NCBI GenBank assembly: GCA_050739575.1
Contig: JBOIBN010000005.1
Location: forward strand, 1-54,263
Length of the DNA stretch: 54,263 bases
Origin: JBOIBN01 sp050739575
GTDB taxonomy: Bacteria; Pseudomonadota; Gammaproteobacteria; JAKDMP01
Reading direction: 5' to 3'
In this document: one piece after another, positions 26,085 through 34,118 of the stretch
Numbering within the stretch: position 1 is the stretch's first letter
Layout: the number at the start of each line of letters is the position of its first letter
Made by a program: the position numbers and the translations under genes
Notes under the pieces: generated by a model
Databases searched by the model: none
What the model was told of the DNA's origin: nothing
What the model saw: only the letters and a program-made list of their open reading frames with translations

Positions 26085-26090
26085 TATAAT
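26085..26090 (+). promoter_or_regulatory. Consensus -10 element before the second acpP-fabF cassette
   Basis: A perfect TATAAT lies in the AT-rich part of the 130-bp gap between fabF copy 1 and acpP copy 2, about 50 bp ahead of the acpP start. The -35 is not well matched (TTGGTG at 26059-26064 with 20-bp spacing is the best). This suggests that the second cassette can be transcribed on its own. Confidence 0.45.
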
Positions 26091-26139
26091 AAAAGGATAA
26101 CGGCCGGATTGCCGGAATCTACTTTGCGCAGGAATGTTT

Positions 26140-26382
26140 ATGAGCGATATTGAAGAGAAAGTCAGGAAAATCGTCGTCGAACAGCTTGGCGTGAAGGAGG
26201 AAGACGTCAAACCGGAGGCGTCCTTCGTGGACGATCTCGGCGCCGATTCTCTGGATACGGTCGAACTGGTGATGGCGCTCGAAGAAGAATTCGAGTGTGA
26301 AATCCCGGATGCGGAGGCCGAGAAGCTCACGACCGTGCAGCAAACCATTGACTATATCAAGGCACACCTGCCTTCATCCTGA
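26140..26382 (+). CDS. acpP: Acyl carrier protein, copy 2
   Basis: An 80-residue ACP with Ser37 in GADSLD. It is 71/80 identical to copy 1; the changes are at the extreme N-terminus, around residue 58, in helix IV and at the last two residues. The ATG at 26140 is chosen (AGGA six bases upstream, same length as copy 1); an ATG at 26134 would add two residues. Its DNA is identical to copy 1 for 59 bases in the centre. It could load a different KAS or acyl chain, or simply raise ACP dosage. Confidence 0.96.
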   Translation: MSDIEEKVRKIVVEQLGVKEEDVKPEASFVDDLGADSLDTVELVMALEEEFECEIPDAEAEKLTTVQQTIDYIKAHLPSS

Positions 26383-26429
26383 GTTCCTGCTAATTCCATG
26401 ATTTCCATTTTGCATTGTCGGATACCGAC

Positions 26430-27680
26430 ATGATTGGTCCGCGTCGCGTCGTCGTAACCGGGCTTGGCGTGGTTTCACCGATCGGCACGACCGTTGAGGA
26501 AACCTGGCGAAACGCCATCGAAGGGCACAGCGGAATAGGACCGCTCGAGCACTTCGATTGCTCGAAATTTCCCACCCGCATCGCCGGAACGATTAAAAAC
26601 TTCGAGGCGGAGCGGTACGTAAGCCTCAAGGATCTTCGCAAGATGGATCCGTTCATCCAGTACGCGCTTGCGGCGGGCCTCGACGCTTTCGAAGACTCTG
26701 CACTGCAGGTCACGGAAGAAGACGCTCCCCGTTTTGGCGCCTTGATCGGTTCGGGCGTCGGCGGCCTCGGATTGATCGAGACGAATTATGAAATATACAG
26801 GCAAACCGGTTCCTCACGCCGGATGTCGCCGTTTACCGTTCCGGGCAGCAATATCAGCATGGCGGCCGGACATCTTTCGATCCGGCTGGGGCTCCAGGGG
26901 CCCAGTTACGGCCTCATGGCGGCATGCAGCACTTCCACGCATGCGGTTGGGCTCGCGGCGCGCACGATAGTCTACGGCGAGGCGGACGTGATGCTGGCGG
27001 GCGGCGCCGAAAGTGCAAGCACCCCAACTTCCGTCGGCGGATTCTGCTCGGCGCGCGCGCTGTCGCAGCGCAACGACGAACCCGAAAAGGCGAGCCGGCC
27101 CTGGGATCGGGATCGAGACGGTTTCGTTCTCTCGGACGGAGCGGCCGTCCTCGTGCTCGAGGAGTTTGAACACGCGAAGCGCCGCGGGGCGAAAATATAC
27201 GCGGAGTTGCTCGGATTCGGGACGGCGAGCGACGCCTATCACATCACCACACCGCGTGAGGATGGGAAAGGTAAAACCCTCGCCATGGGGAATGCCCTCG
27301 CAGACGCCGGAATCAACGCCGAAGATATCGGCTATATCAATGCGCACGGTACCTCGACCCAGGTGGGTGATTTCGCCGAAACCGTAGCGATCAAGAAGAC
27401 TTTCGGCAGCGCCGCCCGCCTCATTCCGTGTTCTTCAACGAAGTCGGTTACCGGACATTTGCTCGGCGCGTCCGGCGGGATCGAGGCGATGTTTACCGTG
27501 CTTGCGCTCCATCATCAGGTTTTGCCGCCGACGATCAACCTCGACAATCCGGACGAAGGTTGCGATCTCGACTACGTTCCCCACACGGCGCGGGAAGTAA
27601 AGGGGGTGCGCTACGCAATGTCGAACTCGTTCGGATTCGGAGGTACCAACGGAAGTCTGGTTTTCGGCTTGTTGCCCTGA
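26430..27680 (+). CDS. fabF: 3-oxoacyl-ACP synthase II (FabF), copy 2
   Basis: A 416-residue KAS, aligned without length change to copy 1. Catalytic Cys166 (AACSTSTHA), His306 (NAHGTST, the canonical form) and His343 (TGHLLGASG) are present. A block of about 30 residues around SARALSQRNDEPEKASRP is identical in both copies, while the substrate-tunnel and N-terminal regions differ more. The ATG at 26430 matches the start of copy 1; a TTG at 26415 is also possible. It follows acpP copy 2 by 47 bp and occupies the place where pabC usually lies before mltG. Confidence 0.94.
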   Translation: MIGPRRVVVTGLGVVSPIGTTVEETWRNAIEGHSGIGPLEHFDCSKFPTRIAGTIKNFEAERYVSLKDLRKMDPFIQYALAAGLDAFEDSALQVTEEDAPRFGALIGSGVGGLGLIETNYEIYRQTGSSRRMSPFTVPGSNISMAAGHLSIRLGLQGPSYGLMAACSTSTHAVGLAARTIVYGEADVMLAGGAESASTPTSVGGFCSARALSQRNDEPEKASRPWDRDRDGFVLSDGAAVLVLEEFEHAKRRGAKIYAELLGFGTASDAYHITTPREDGKGKTLAMGNALADAGINAEDIGYINAHGTSTQVGDFAETVAIKKTFGSAARLIPCSSTKSVTGHLLGASGGIEAMFTVLALHHQVLPPTINLDNPDEGCDLDYVPHTAREVKGVRYAMSNSFGFGGTNGSLVFGLLP

Positions 27681-27720
27681 ATTCTGATTACGACTGTCCG
27701 CGAGCGCTCACGAGGGGGTT

Positions 27721-28806
27721 ATGACCGAAGAAAATCCCTCGAAAACCGGACGTTCTCGGCTGCGAATCGGCATAGCCTTGTTCATGGCTGTCGGCTTGGG
27801 CGCAGTAGCCGCCTTTGCCGGTTATACCTGGTGGCATCTCACTTCTGCACCGCTGCCGTCCGCTGCGACGGGCAGCACCTTCATCCTGAAGCGGGGCGAA
27901 GATCTCACACATCTCGGACGGGAACTCGCCGACCGTGGCGTGCTCGCTCATGCCTGGGATCTCCCCTTGCTCGCCCGGCTGCGTGGCGAGGGCCCTCAAG
28001 TCCAAGCCGGCGAATATCGCATCCCGAGGGGAACGACGGTCGAGGGTTTACTCGCCCTCATGGTGCGCGGCCGGGTATTGGCGCATCGCTTCACGATTGT
28101 GCCCGGCACGCGTTTCGAGCAGGTGTTGGCGGCTCTCGAAGCGAATCCGGTATTCGCGCATACCCTGCAAGGTCTTGACGGTGCGGCAATCATGCAACGG
28201 CTCAGACATCCCGATGAAGTTCCCGAGGGACGGTTTTTCCCCGACACTTACAAGTTCCCCCACGGCACGCCGGATCTCAACGTGCTCCGGCGTGCCTATG
28301 CAGCCATGCAGCACCATCTCGATGCGCTTTGGGCCGATCGCGCGCAGGGGCTTCCGCTGACCACGCCGTATGAGGCACTCATTCTCGCCTCCATCATCGA
28401 GAAGGAAACCGCAGTCCCGCAGGAACGGGCGGAAATCGCTGGCGTGTTCATGCGCCGGCTCGAACGCGGGATGCGTCTCGATGCCGATCCGACCGTCATC
28501 TACGGATTAGGCGGGGATTATCGGGGGAAACTCACGCGAGCCGATCTTGCCCGCGACACGCCCTACAATACTTATCTGCATCTTGGGCTGCCGCCGAGTG
28601 CAATCTGCATGCCTGGTCTCGCCTCCATCCGCGCGGCCCTGCATCCGACACCGGGCACGGCGCTTTATTTCGTCGCCAAGGGTGACGGTACGCATGTATT
28701 TTCAGATACGCTAGCCGAACAGCAGCGCATGATCCGCAAGTATCAACTGAACGGTGGAGAGGGTAGTCAGGGCCATGGCAAAGCGGGGACGATTCATCAC
28801 CCTTGA
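27721..28806 (+). CDS. mltG: Endolytic murein transglycosylase MltG
   Basis: A 361-residue inner-membrane enzyme that cuts nascent glycan strands and terminates peptidoglycan polymerisation. One transmembrane helix (about residues 15-37) is followed by a LysM-like subdomain (FILKRGEDLTHLGREL) and the YceG domain with FPDTYKFPHGT, the catalytic Glu227 in ASIIEKET, and the DPTVIYGLG and PYNTYLHLGLPPSAI blocks. GAGGGGGTT precedes the ATG at 27721. It overlaps tmk by 32 bp. Confidence 0.95.
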   Translation: MTEENPSKTGRSRLRIGIALFMAVGLGAVAAFAGYTWWHLTSAPLPSAATGSTFILKRGEDLTHLGRELADRGVLAHAWDLPLLARLRGEGPQVQAGEYRIPRGTTVEGLLALMVRGRVLAHRFTIVPGTRFEQVLAALEANPVFAHTLQGLDGAAIMQRLRHPDEVPEGRFFPDTYKFPHGTPDLNVLRRAYAAMQHHLDALWADRAQGLPLTTPYEALILASIIEKETAVPQERAEIAGVFMRRLERGMRLDADPTVIYGLGGDYRGKLTRADLARDTPYNTYLHLGLPPSAICMPGLASIRAALHPTPGTALYFVAKGDGTHVFSDTLAEQQRMIRKYQLNGGEGSQGHGKAGTIHHP

Positions 28807-29422
28807 AGGCATCGAGGGCGTCGGCAAATCCACCCAGGCCGCGCTGCTCGCCGCCTGGTTGGAGCGGCAGGGGCTCGAGGTGGTGCAAACTCGGGAACCC
28901 GGCGGCGCACCGGCGGCCGAGTCCATTCGGTGCCTGCTCAAGGATTCTCTACCGGGCGCAATTACGTCCGAGGCCGAACTGCTGTTGATTTTTGCTGCAC
29001 GGGCCATTCACGCCGAACTCAAGCTCAGACCGAATCTTGCGGCGGGGCGCTGGGTGGTCTGCGACCGCTTCGTGGATGCGAGCTTTGCCTATCAGGGCGC
29101 CGGTCGCGGTTTGGGCGATGCGCGGATTGCAGCGCTCGCCGAGTGGCTGGTACCCGATCTCAAGCCAGATCTCACCCTGGTGCTCGATTTGCCCTTGAAG
29201 GAAGCGGCTGCGCGATTACACGGACGTGGCGATGGCGAACGCGATCGCTTCGAACGAGAAGACACGGCCTTTTTCCGGCGTGTGCGCGACTGCTATCTCA
29301 GTCGCGCCATAGAGGAACCCGAACGCGTGCAAGTGGTAGATGCTGACGGCAATCCCGACAAGGTTGGCTTGCGTTGCCGTGCCATTCTGCAGTCGCGGTT
29401 TGCCGAAGAGCTTACGGGATGA
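28775..29422 (+). CDS. tmk: Thymidylate kinase
   Basis: A 215-residue enzyme converting dTMP to dTDP. The P-loop is EGIEGVGKST (11-20), the DR motif is CDRFVDAS, and the LID region (ARLHGRGDGERDRFE) is Arg-rich as in E. coli-type enzymes. The ATG at 28775 gives a normal N-terminus (RGRFITLEG) and lies inside the end of mltG. Its stop overlaps the holB start (ATGA), so the two are coupled. Confidence 0.95.
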   Translation: MAKRGRFITLEGIEGVGKSTQAALLAAWLERQGLEVVQTREPGGAPAAESIRCLLKDSLPGAITSEAELLLIFAARAIHAELKLRPNLAAGRWVVCDRFVDASFAYQGAGRGLGDARIAALAEWLVPDLKPDLTLVLDLPLKEAAARLHGRGDGERDRFEREDTAFFRRVRDCYLSRAIEEPERVQVVDADGNPDKVGLRCRAILQSRFAEELTG

Positions 29423-30438
29423 GCCTTGATCTGCCCTGGCTTGCCGAAGCGTGGACAAGCGTGGCACGGGCGCTTGCCGCCGGACGCCTTCCCGCAGGGC
29501 TGTTGATTCTGGGGCGCCCGGGTCTCGGACGCGGACGCCTAGCGACGGCCATCGCCCAGGCTCGCTTGTGCGAGCAGCCACGTGCAGACCGACAGGCCTG
29601 CGGCGTCTGTGGATCTTGCCGCCTGGTTCTGGCCGGTACGCACCCCGATCTGCTGCGCGTGACCCCGTTGGAAGATAAAAAAAACCTGGGGATAGACCAG
29701 ATTCGTGAACTGGGTGGCACGCTTGCGCTGACCGCCGGCCGCCAAGGCGCGCGCTGCGCCATTCTGGCACCGGCGGATCGATTGACCCGTGAGGCCGCCA
29801 ATGCGCTCCTCAAGACGCTGGAGGAGCCTTCTCCCAGCGTCACGCTGATTCTGATTGCAACCAGCGCGGGTACGCTGCCGTCCACTGTCTGCAGCCGTTG
29901 CCTGCGGCTCGCCGTGCCGGTGCCCGGGAGTGAAGAGGCGCTGACCTGGCTGGCTGCTCATGCGCCGCGCAATGACTGGCCGCTCCTCCTTGCGCTTGCC
30001 GCCGGCGCGCCGCTGGCCGCCGAGCAATTGATCGAAGAGGGCATCACCGATGCAGCGCGTTTCTCCGCGCAAATCATTGCAGCTGCGGCCGGTCGCACCG
30101 ATCCAATTACCGTCCTCGCGCAATATTCCGGGTGGCCGCTGGTTCGCGTGGCGGCCCTGCTCGCCTGGCTGGCGCAGTGCGCATTTCGAATCGCAGCGAT
30201 TGGCGAGGAGTCTGGCTCCGATTGGTCCCGGGAGCTTTCGGCGCTTGCAGTACGGGCGGATGTTCGCATGCTCGCAAGGGTCTGGCGGGAGGCGACCGCG
30301 CTTACGGTTGAAGATACGGCACTCAACGTGGCACTTGCGCGCGAGCGTCTCATTCTGTTATTTGTGGATGCATTTCATCGTCCCACGGCAAGCGACGGCA
30401 TTTTGAAAAGGGGGGCGGCACTCGTCCTGTCGCCGTAA
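29419..30438 (+). CDS. holB: DNA polymerase III delta' subunit HolB
   Basis: A 340-residue clamp-loader subunit. The AAA+ fold is visible with a degenerate P-loop GRPGLGRGR (Lys replaced by Arg, as expected for the non-hydrolysing delta' subunit), a zinc-binding Cys cluster (CGVCGSC plus an upstream Cys) and the SRC motif (VCSRC) that acts as the Arg finger. ATG at 29419 overlaps the tmk stop. The tmk-holB-pilZ order is common in gammaproteobacteria. Confidence 0.93.
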   Translation: MSLDLPWLAEAWTSVARALAAGRLPAGLLILGRPGLGRGRLATAIAQARLCEQPRADRQACGVCGSCRLVLAGTHPDLLRVTPLEDKKNLGIDQIRELGGTLALTAGRQGARCAILAPADRLTREAANALLKTLEEPSPSVTLILIATSAGTLPSTVCSRCLRLAVPVPGSEEALTWLAAHAPRNDWPLLLALAAGAPLAAEQLIEEGITDAARFSAQIIAAAAGRTDPITVLAQYSGWPLVRVAALLAWLAQCAFRIAAIGEESGSDWSRELSALAVRADVRMLARVWREATALTVEDTALNVALARERLILLFVDAFHRPTASDGILKRGAALVLSP

Positions 30439-30466
30439 CTAATCATTATTGATTGAGGTGACTCGC

Positions 30467-30808
30467 ATGAACGATTCTCAACGCATTTTGCAACTCGACC
30501 TGAGTGATCGCGCCCGTCTCTACCGCCTCTACATGTCTTTCGTGAAGGGTGGTGGGCTGTTTGTGCCTACTGACGACAGGTACGCGCTCGGCGATGAGGT
30601 GTTCGTCATGGTGCGGTTGCCGGATACGGCGGAAGCCAAGAGCGTAAGCGGCAAGGTGGTGTGGATTACCCCACGCGGTGCGGCGAGTCCTCATCAGCAA
30701 GGTGTCGGGATTCAGATCGGTAATCTAGATCGCGGCGAGTTGCATCACCGGATTGAAGCCCTGCTTGCCGGTGCGTTCGCTGCCGGGCGTCCCACCCAGA
30801 CACTTTAG
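30467..30808 (+). CDS. pilZ: PilZ domain protein (type IV pilus assembly PilZ type)
   Basis: A 113-residue single PilZ domain. It has the fold-specific strands (LFVPTDDRYALGDEVFVMVRL and GVGIQIG) but lacks the RxxxR and D/NxSxxG residues that bind cyclic di-GMP, which is usual for the PilZ proper found after holB and required for type IV pilus formation. The ATG at 30467 has GAGGTGA upstream; a TTG at 30449 is an alternative. It ends the plus-strand fab-mltG-tmk-holB series. Confidence 0.9.
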   Translation: MNDSQRILQLDLSDRARLYRLYMSFVKGGGLFVPTDDRYALGDEVFVMVRLPDTAEAKSVSGKVVWITPRGAASPHQQGVGIQIGNLDRGELHHRIEALLAGAFAAGRPTQTL

Positions 30809-30823
30809 GGTCAGTTTATGTAA

Positions 30824-30933
30824 CCTCTGATTTATTCAGAGGCTCGGTGCAGTGCATGGATGCACCACTGCGAATGGAGCATGTGCATTCTCCATTCAAC
30901 GTAAGACGAGTCTGGACTCGTGCCGGACTCGTC
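30824..30933. repeat. Cluster of four consecutive stem-loops between convergent genes
   Basis: Four inverted repeats follow one another in 110 bp: CCTCTGA/TCAGAGG (30824-30842), GCAGTG/CACTGC (30849-30871), GAATGGAG/CTCCATTC (30872-30897) and GACGAGTC/GACTCGTC (30905-30933). All arms are perfectly complementary. The cluster lies between pilZ (plus) and the thioesterase gene (minus). None is followed by a clear T-run. It may be a bidirectional termination zone, or a structured RNA or dispersed element. Confidence 0.55.
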
Positions 30934-30972
30934 GTCTCTGAGCAACTCACAGGCGAATTGATCGGAGTTTCC

Positions 30973-31404
30973 TTAGATGCGCGTGGACACCTTCTGTGCG
31001 CGCGTCTCGCCCAGGTCGCGCACCTTGACCGGCCGTCGCCGTTCGTCCACGTGCACGTAAGTCATGGTGGCCGTGGCGACGCAGTGTGCATCGTCATGCC
31101 CGCCCCAATCGCTCTCGGCGAGCATGGACACGTCCACGCGGATGGAGGTGCGCCCGATATGCGCGATATCCGTATAAAAGCTCACGAGGTCGCCGACGAA
31201 CACCGGCGCGATGAACACGAAGTCGTTGACCGCAACGGTAACTACCCGGCCGCCGGCACGCCGGTAGGCGAGGATGGCGCCTGCGATGTCGGCGTGCGAC
31301 ATGAGCCAGCCGCCGAAGATGTCGCCGAGTGCGTTGGTGTCGCGCGGCATTGCGACCATGCTGATGGAGGCGTGCCGATCACGAGGCGGTTTGTCAAAGT
31401 GCAT
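30973..31404 (-). CDS. Acyl-CoA thioesterase, YciA-like hotdog protein
   Basis: A 143-residue cytoplasmic thioesterase expected to hydrolyse acyl-CoA. The family block MPRDTNALGDIFGGWLMSHAD is present, with the Asn and the catalytic Asp in the GDIFGGW loop and hotdog helix. The C-terminal strand GGRVVTVAVNDFVFIAPVFVG is typical of the YciA/acyl-CoA hydrolase group. The start lies 11 bp inside the end of the FadB/FadJ-like gene, so the two are translated together, linking CoA release to beta-oxidation. Confidence 0.9.
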   Translation of the reverse strand: MHFDKPPRDRHASISMVAMPRDTNALGDIFGGWLMSHADIAGAILAYRRAGGRVVTVAVNDFVFIAPVFVGDLVSFYTDIAHIGRTSIRVDVSMLAESDWGGHDDAHCVATATMTYVHVDERRRPVKVRDLGETRAQKVSTRI

Positions 31405-33442
31405 GAGATTCCTTCAGATCGTCCCAGCCTGGATCGGGCAAGTATAGCTTGCCATATCGTTGGGCAAGTTCTTCCATGCGCGCCTTGAGCCGTTCCGGTC
31501 CGGCGCGGCGTGCGTAGTGGATCGGGCCGCCGCGGAATGGCGCAAAACCGGTACCGAAAATTACCCCGGCATCGAGGAGATCCGCATCCGCGACGATGCC
31601 TTCACGCAAGCAGCGCACCGCCTCGTTAAGCAACGGGAGCATAAGCCGATCCTGCAGCAGGGCATCGTCGCCGCCGGCAAGTTTCGTGTGCTTTTGCGCC
31701 TTGCCGTCCCGCCACCGATAAAGTCCCCGGCCGCTCTTGCGTCCGAGATACCCGGCGTCCACCAATGCGAGTACGGACTTGGGCGGTGTCGCGGGCACCA
31801 GATCTTTGAGCACCTCGGCAACCGAAAGTGCCACATCTAGGCCGATCGTGTCGGCCAATTCGGCCGGGCCCATCGGCATCCCGAAATCTTCCGCGGCCCG
31901 ATCCATAGCTTCGAGTGCAATCCCCTCATCCCAGGCCTTGAGTGCGGCCATCAAATACGGCGCGAGAATGCGGTTGACAAGGAATCCCGGTGCGCTTTTT
32001 ACCGGCAGCGGCAACTTGCCGAATGTGTGCACGGCAGCGAGCGCGTGTTCGTACGTCGCCGAATCCGTATCGGGCATGGCGACGACTTCCACCAGCGGCA
32101 TTTTCGCCACCGGATTGAAGAAATGCAGGCCGACCAGACGCTCCGGTCTGTGCAGAACGGCGCCAAGGGTATCGAGCGGAATACTCGACGTATTCGTCGC
32201 CAGTACGGCCTGCGCGCTCATACGCGGTTCAATTGAGCGAAAAAGCTCAAGCTTGGCCTCGCGGTCCTCGAAAATGGCCTCGATGACGACGTCGGCATCG
32301 GGAATGGCATCTCCGGTGAGATCCTTCCGGAGTCGTTCCGTTGCCTCCTTGACCCGCTGAGGGTCTTTCAGTTTATGTTCGAAAAATTTGCGCGCGCGTG
32401 CAAGCGCTTTGTCCACATATTGCGATTCCTGATCCTGCAAGGTGACCTCGATGTCGCGCGCCGCGCACCAGGCGGCGATATCGCCGCCCATCGTTCCCGC
32501 GCCGATCACATGCAGGTGCCGGGGCGAAAAATCGGTCCCGCGCCCGAGTGCCTTGAGCCGGTTCAGCAGGAAAAAAACCCGCACCAGGTTGCGCGCGGTC
32601 GAGCCGCACATGAGCCGAGCGATCGAATGCGCTTCGGCCTCGAAACTTTCCGTGCGCAGGCGCCCCCCGTGATGTTGCCACAGACGGATGATGGCGTAGG
32701 GTGCGGGATAGTGTTGTTCGCGCACACGTTTTGCCACCCGTTTTCGCAAACCACGGGCGATCAAGGGACGCAGCGGCGAGAGCCCGAGCAAGCGTTGAAA
32801 CCAGGATGCACGTGGCGCACGTCGGGGGTTCAAAACCAGATTGATCGCCCGCTCACGCAGTTCCGCCGGGCGCGCAAGTTTGTCCACCAGGCCGTTCGCA
32901 TGGGCCCGGTGGGCGTCGAGCGACCGTCCCGTGAGCATGCTGTCCATGGCCGCCGTAACGCCCATGACGGCTACCGCGCGCACGGTTCCGCCAAAGCCGG
33001 GATGAATGCCAAGTTTGACTTCGGGGAATCCAAGTTGGGTGTGAGGGGTCGCGGCCGCAATCCGGTAGCGGCAGGCGAGTGCAAGTTCGAGACCGCCGCC
33101 GAGCGCGAAGCCGTGGATCATCGCAACCGTGGGGCAGGGCAGTGAGGCGAGACGATTGAGTACGAGCTGACCGCGGCGTATCAATTCATAGGCCTGCTTC
33201 TCGTTTTTAATATGGGTGAACTCCTTGACGTCTGCGCCGGCCGCAAAGCCGTTTTCCTTGCGCGAATAAACAATCAGCGCATGCGGCGGCCGCACGACAA
33301 GTTGATCGAGAATCCGCGAAAGCTCTTCCATCACGGCGGAGCCGAGCGTATTGGTGCGGGCATCGGCTTGGTCGAGGCCGAGCCAGAGGACTCCCTTCTC
33401 ATCGTTATCGAGATGCCAATGCAAGTATTTCTGCTCACTCAT
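31394..33442 (-). CDS. Bifunctional enoyl-CoA hydratase / 3-hydroxyacyl-CoA dehydrogenase (FadB/FadJ-like)
   Basis: A 682-residue beta-oxidation enzyme. The N-terminal crotonase domain (1-190) has the oxyanion block FALGGGLELALA and the two catalytic glutamates Glu119 and Glu141 (PEVKLGIHPGFGG). The dehydrogenase part begins at about residue 312 with the Rossmann motif GAGTMGGDIA; His440 in LHFFNPVAKMPL is the catalytic base, and two C-terminal helical domains complete the protein. No thiolase gene (fadA/fadI) is adjacent; instead a thioesterase gene overlaps the 3' end. The ATG at 33442 is preferred (GGTGG upstream); 33454 is possible. Confidence 0.92.
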   Translation of the reverse strand: MSEQKYLHWHLDNDEKGVLWLGLDQADARTNTLGSAVMEELSRILDQLVVRPPHALIVYSRKENGFAAGADVKEFTHIKNEKQAYELIRRGQLVLNRLASLPCPTVAMIHGFALGGGLELALACRYRIAAATPHTQLGFPEVKLGIHPGFGGTVRAVAVMGVTAAMDSMLTGRSLDAHRAHANGLVDKLARPAELRERAINLVLNPRRAPRASWFQRLLGLSPLRPLIARGLRKRVAKRVREQHYPAPYAIIRLWQHHGGRLRTESFEAEAHSIARLMCGSTARNLVRVFFLLNRLKALGRGTDFSPRHLHVIGAGTMGGDIAAWCAARDIEVTLQDQESQYVDKALARARKFFEHKLKDPQRVKEATERLRKDLTGDAIPDADVVIEAIFEDREAKLELFRSIEPRMSAQAVLATNTSSIPLDTLGAVLHRPERLVGLHFFNPVAKMPLVEVVAMPDTDSATYEHALAAVHTFGKLPLPVKSAPGFLVNRILAPYLMAALKAWDEGIALEAMDRAAEDFGMPMGPAELADTIGLDVALSVAEVLKDLVPATPPKSVLALVDAGYLGRKSGRGLYRWRDGKAQKHTKLAGGDDALLQDRLMLPLLNEAVRCLREGIVADADLLDAGVIFGTGFAPFRGGPIHYARRAGPERLKARMEELAQRYGKLYLPDPGWDDLKESHAL

Positions 33443-33513
33443 CGCAACCACCATTTACGGCTGACGGTTCATACCAGGAATCCCCATAACTCTGCGGAAC
33501 GGGAGCTGGCATT

Positions 33514-34090
33514 TCAGAAGGCTTGTTGAAACTGCACGTAGATGATATTCTCATCTGTGCCCGCGATGCCGTTCTCGTCGATGTCATGTTCTACCGCGAG
33601 CTGAACCTTAGCGTTTCCATGTCGCGTTCCACGTATCGGCATTGATACCTTGGAGGCTCGCCACGAGTTCAAGCCACTCCGCTGCCAGCATGTAGCCGCT
33701 TTTGACGGTCTAGGCCTGAAGGCGGCCTTCGCAGTTCTGAATGATGCCGGTGGTCGTGGAAGGATCACGGCTGGTTCCACTAATCCAGTTGTAGCCGGCG
33801 TCCGTCGAGAATCTACCACCTCGCCAGGCGGCATCCAGACCGTATCCGGTCACGGTGTCCCAGTCGGTGCCGGGCGTCGCAGTCTGGGGGCTGCCGTCGT
33901 TGGTCCTATGATACGCATTGGCCCCGGAGGTGAGCCCGGCCTTTCCCACGAGGTCTCCCTGGGAGTAGGGGACCGGCCGGCCCCACGGGGTAAACTCCAG
34001 CCGACCCGCGTAGAGACTGCCGGTGTACTGCTCGTCGCCATTAACCGGACTGTCAAAGTTGATCTGGCGGGCGAAGGGCATGATGCCGGC
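33514..34090 (-). pseudogene. Outer-membrane porin remnant (phosphate-selective porin O/P-like)
   Basis: Reading the minus strand from 34081 gives INFDSPVNGDEQYTG, YSQGDLVGKAGL and GYGLDAAWRGGRFSTDAGY, which match the strand-loop pattern of Porin_O_P proteins. The frame then meets a TAG at about 33710, continues in the same frame as SGYMLAAEWLELVASLQGIN to a second stop, and then the neighbouring frame gives VQLAVEHDIDENGIAG and the terminal Phe sequence YVQFQQAF. So the 3' third of a porin gene survives with one nonsense codon and a frameshift, and the 5' part is missing beyond about 34100. A non-functional remnant. Confidence 0.72.
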
Positions 34091-34118
34091 ACGGGCGGGT
34101 CATAAGAAGGTAACGATC

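Noticed and set aside
30847..31488. A 213-codon plus-strand frame over the hairpin spacer and the thioesterase
   Set aside because: It lies opposite the clearly coding thioesterase and starts within the hairpin region without a ribosome-binding site.
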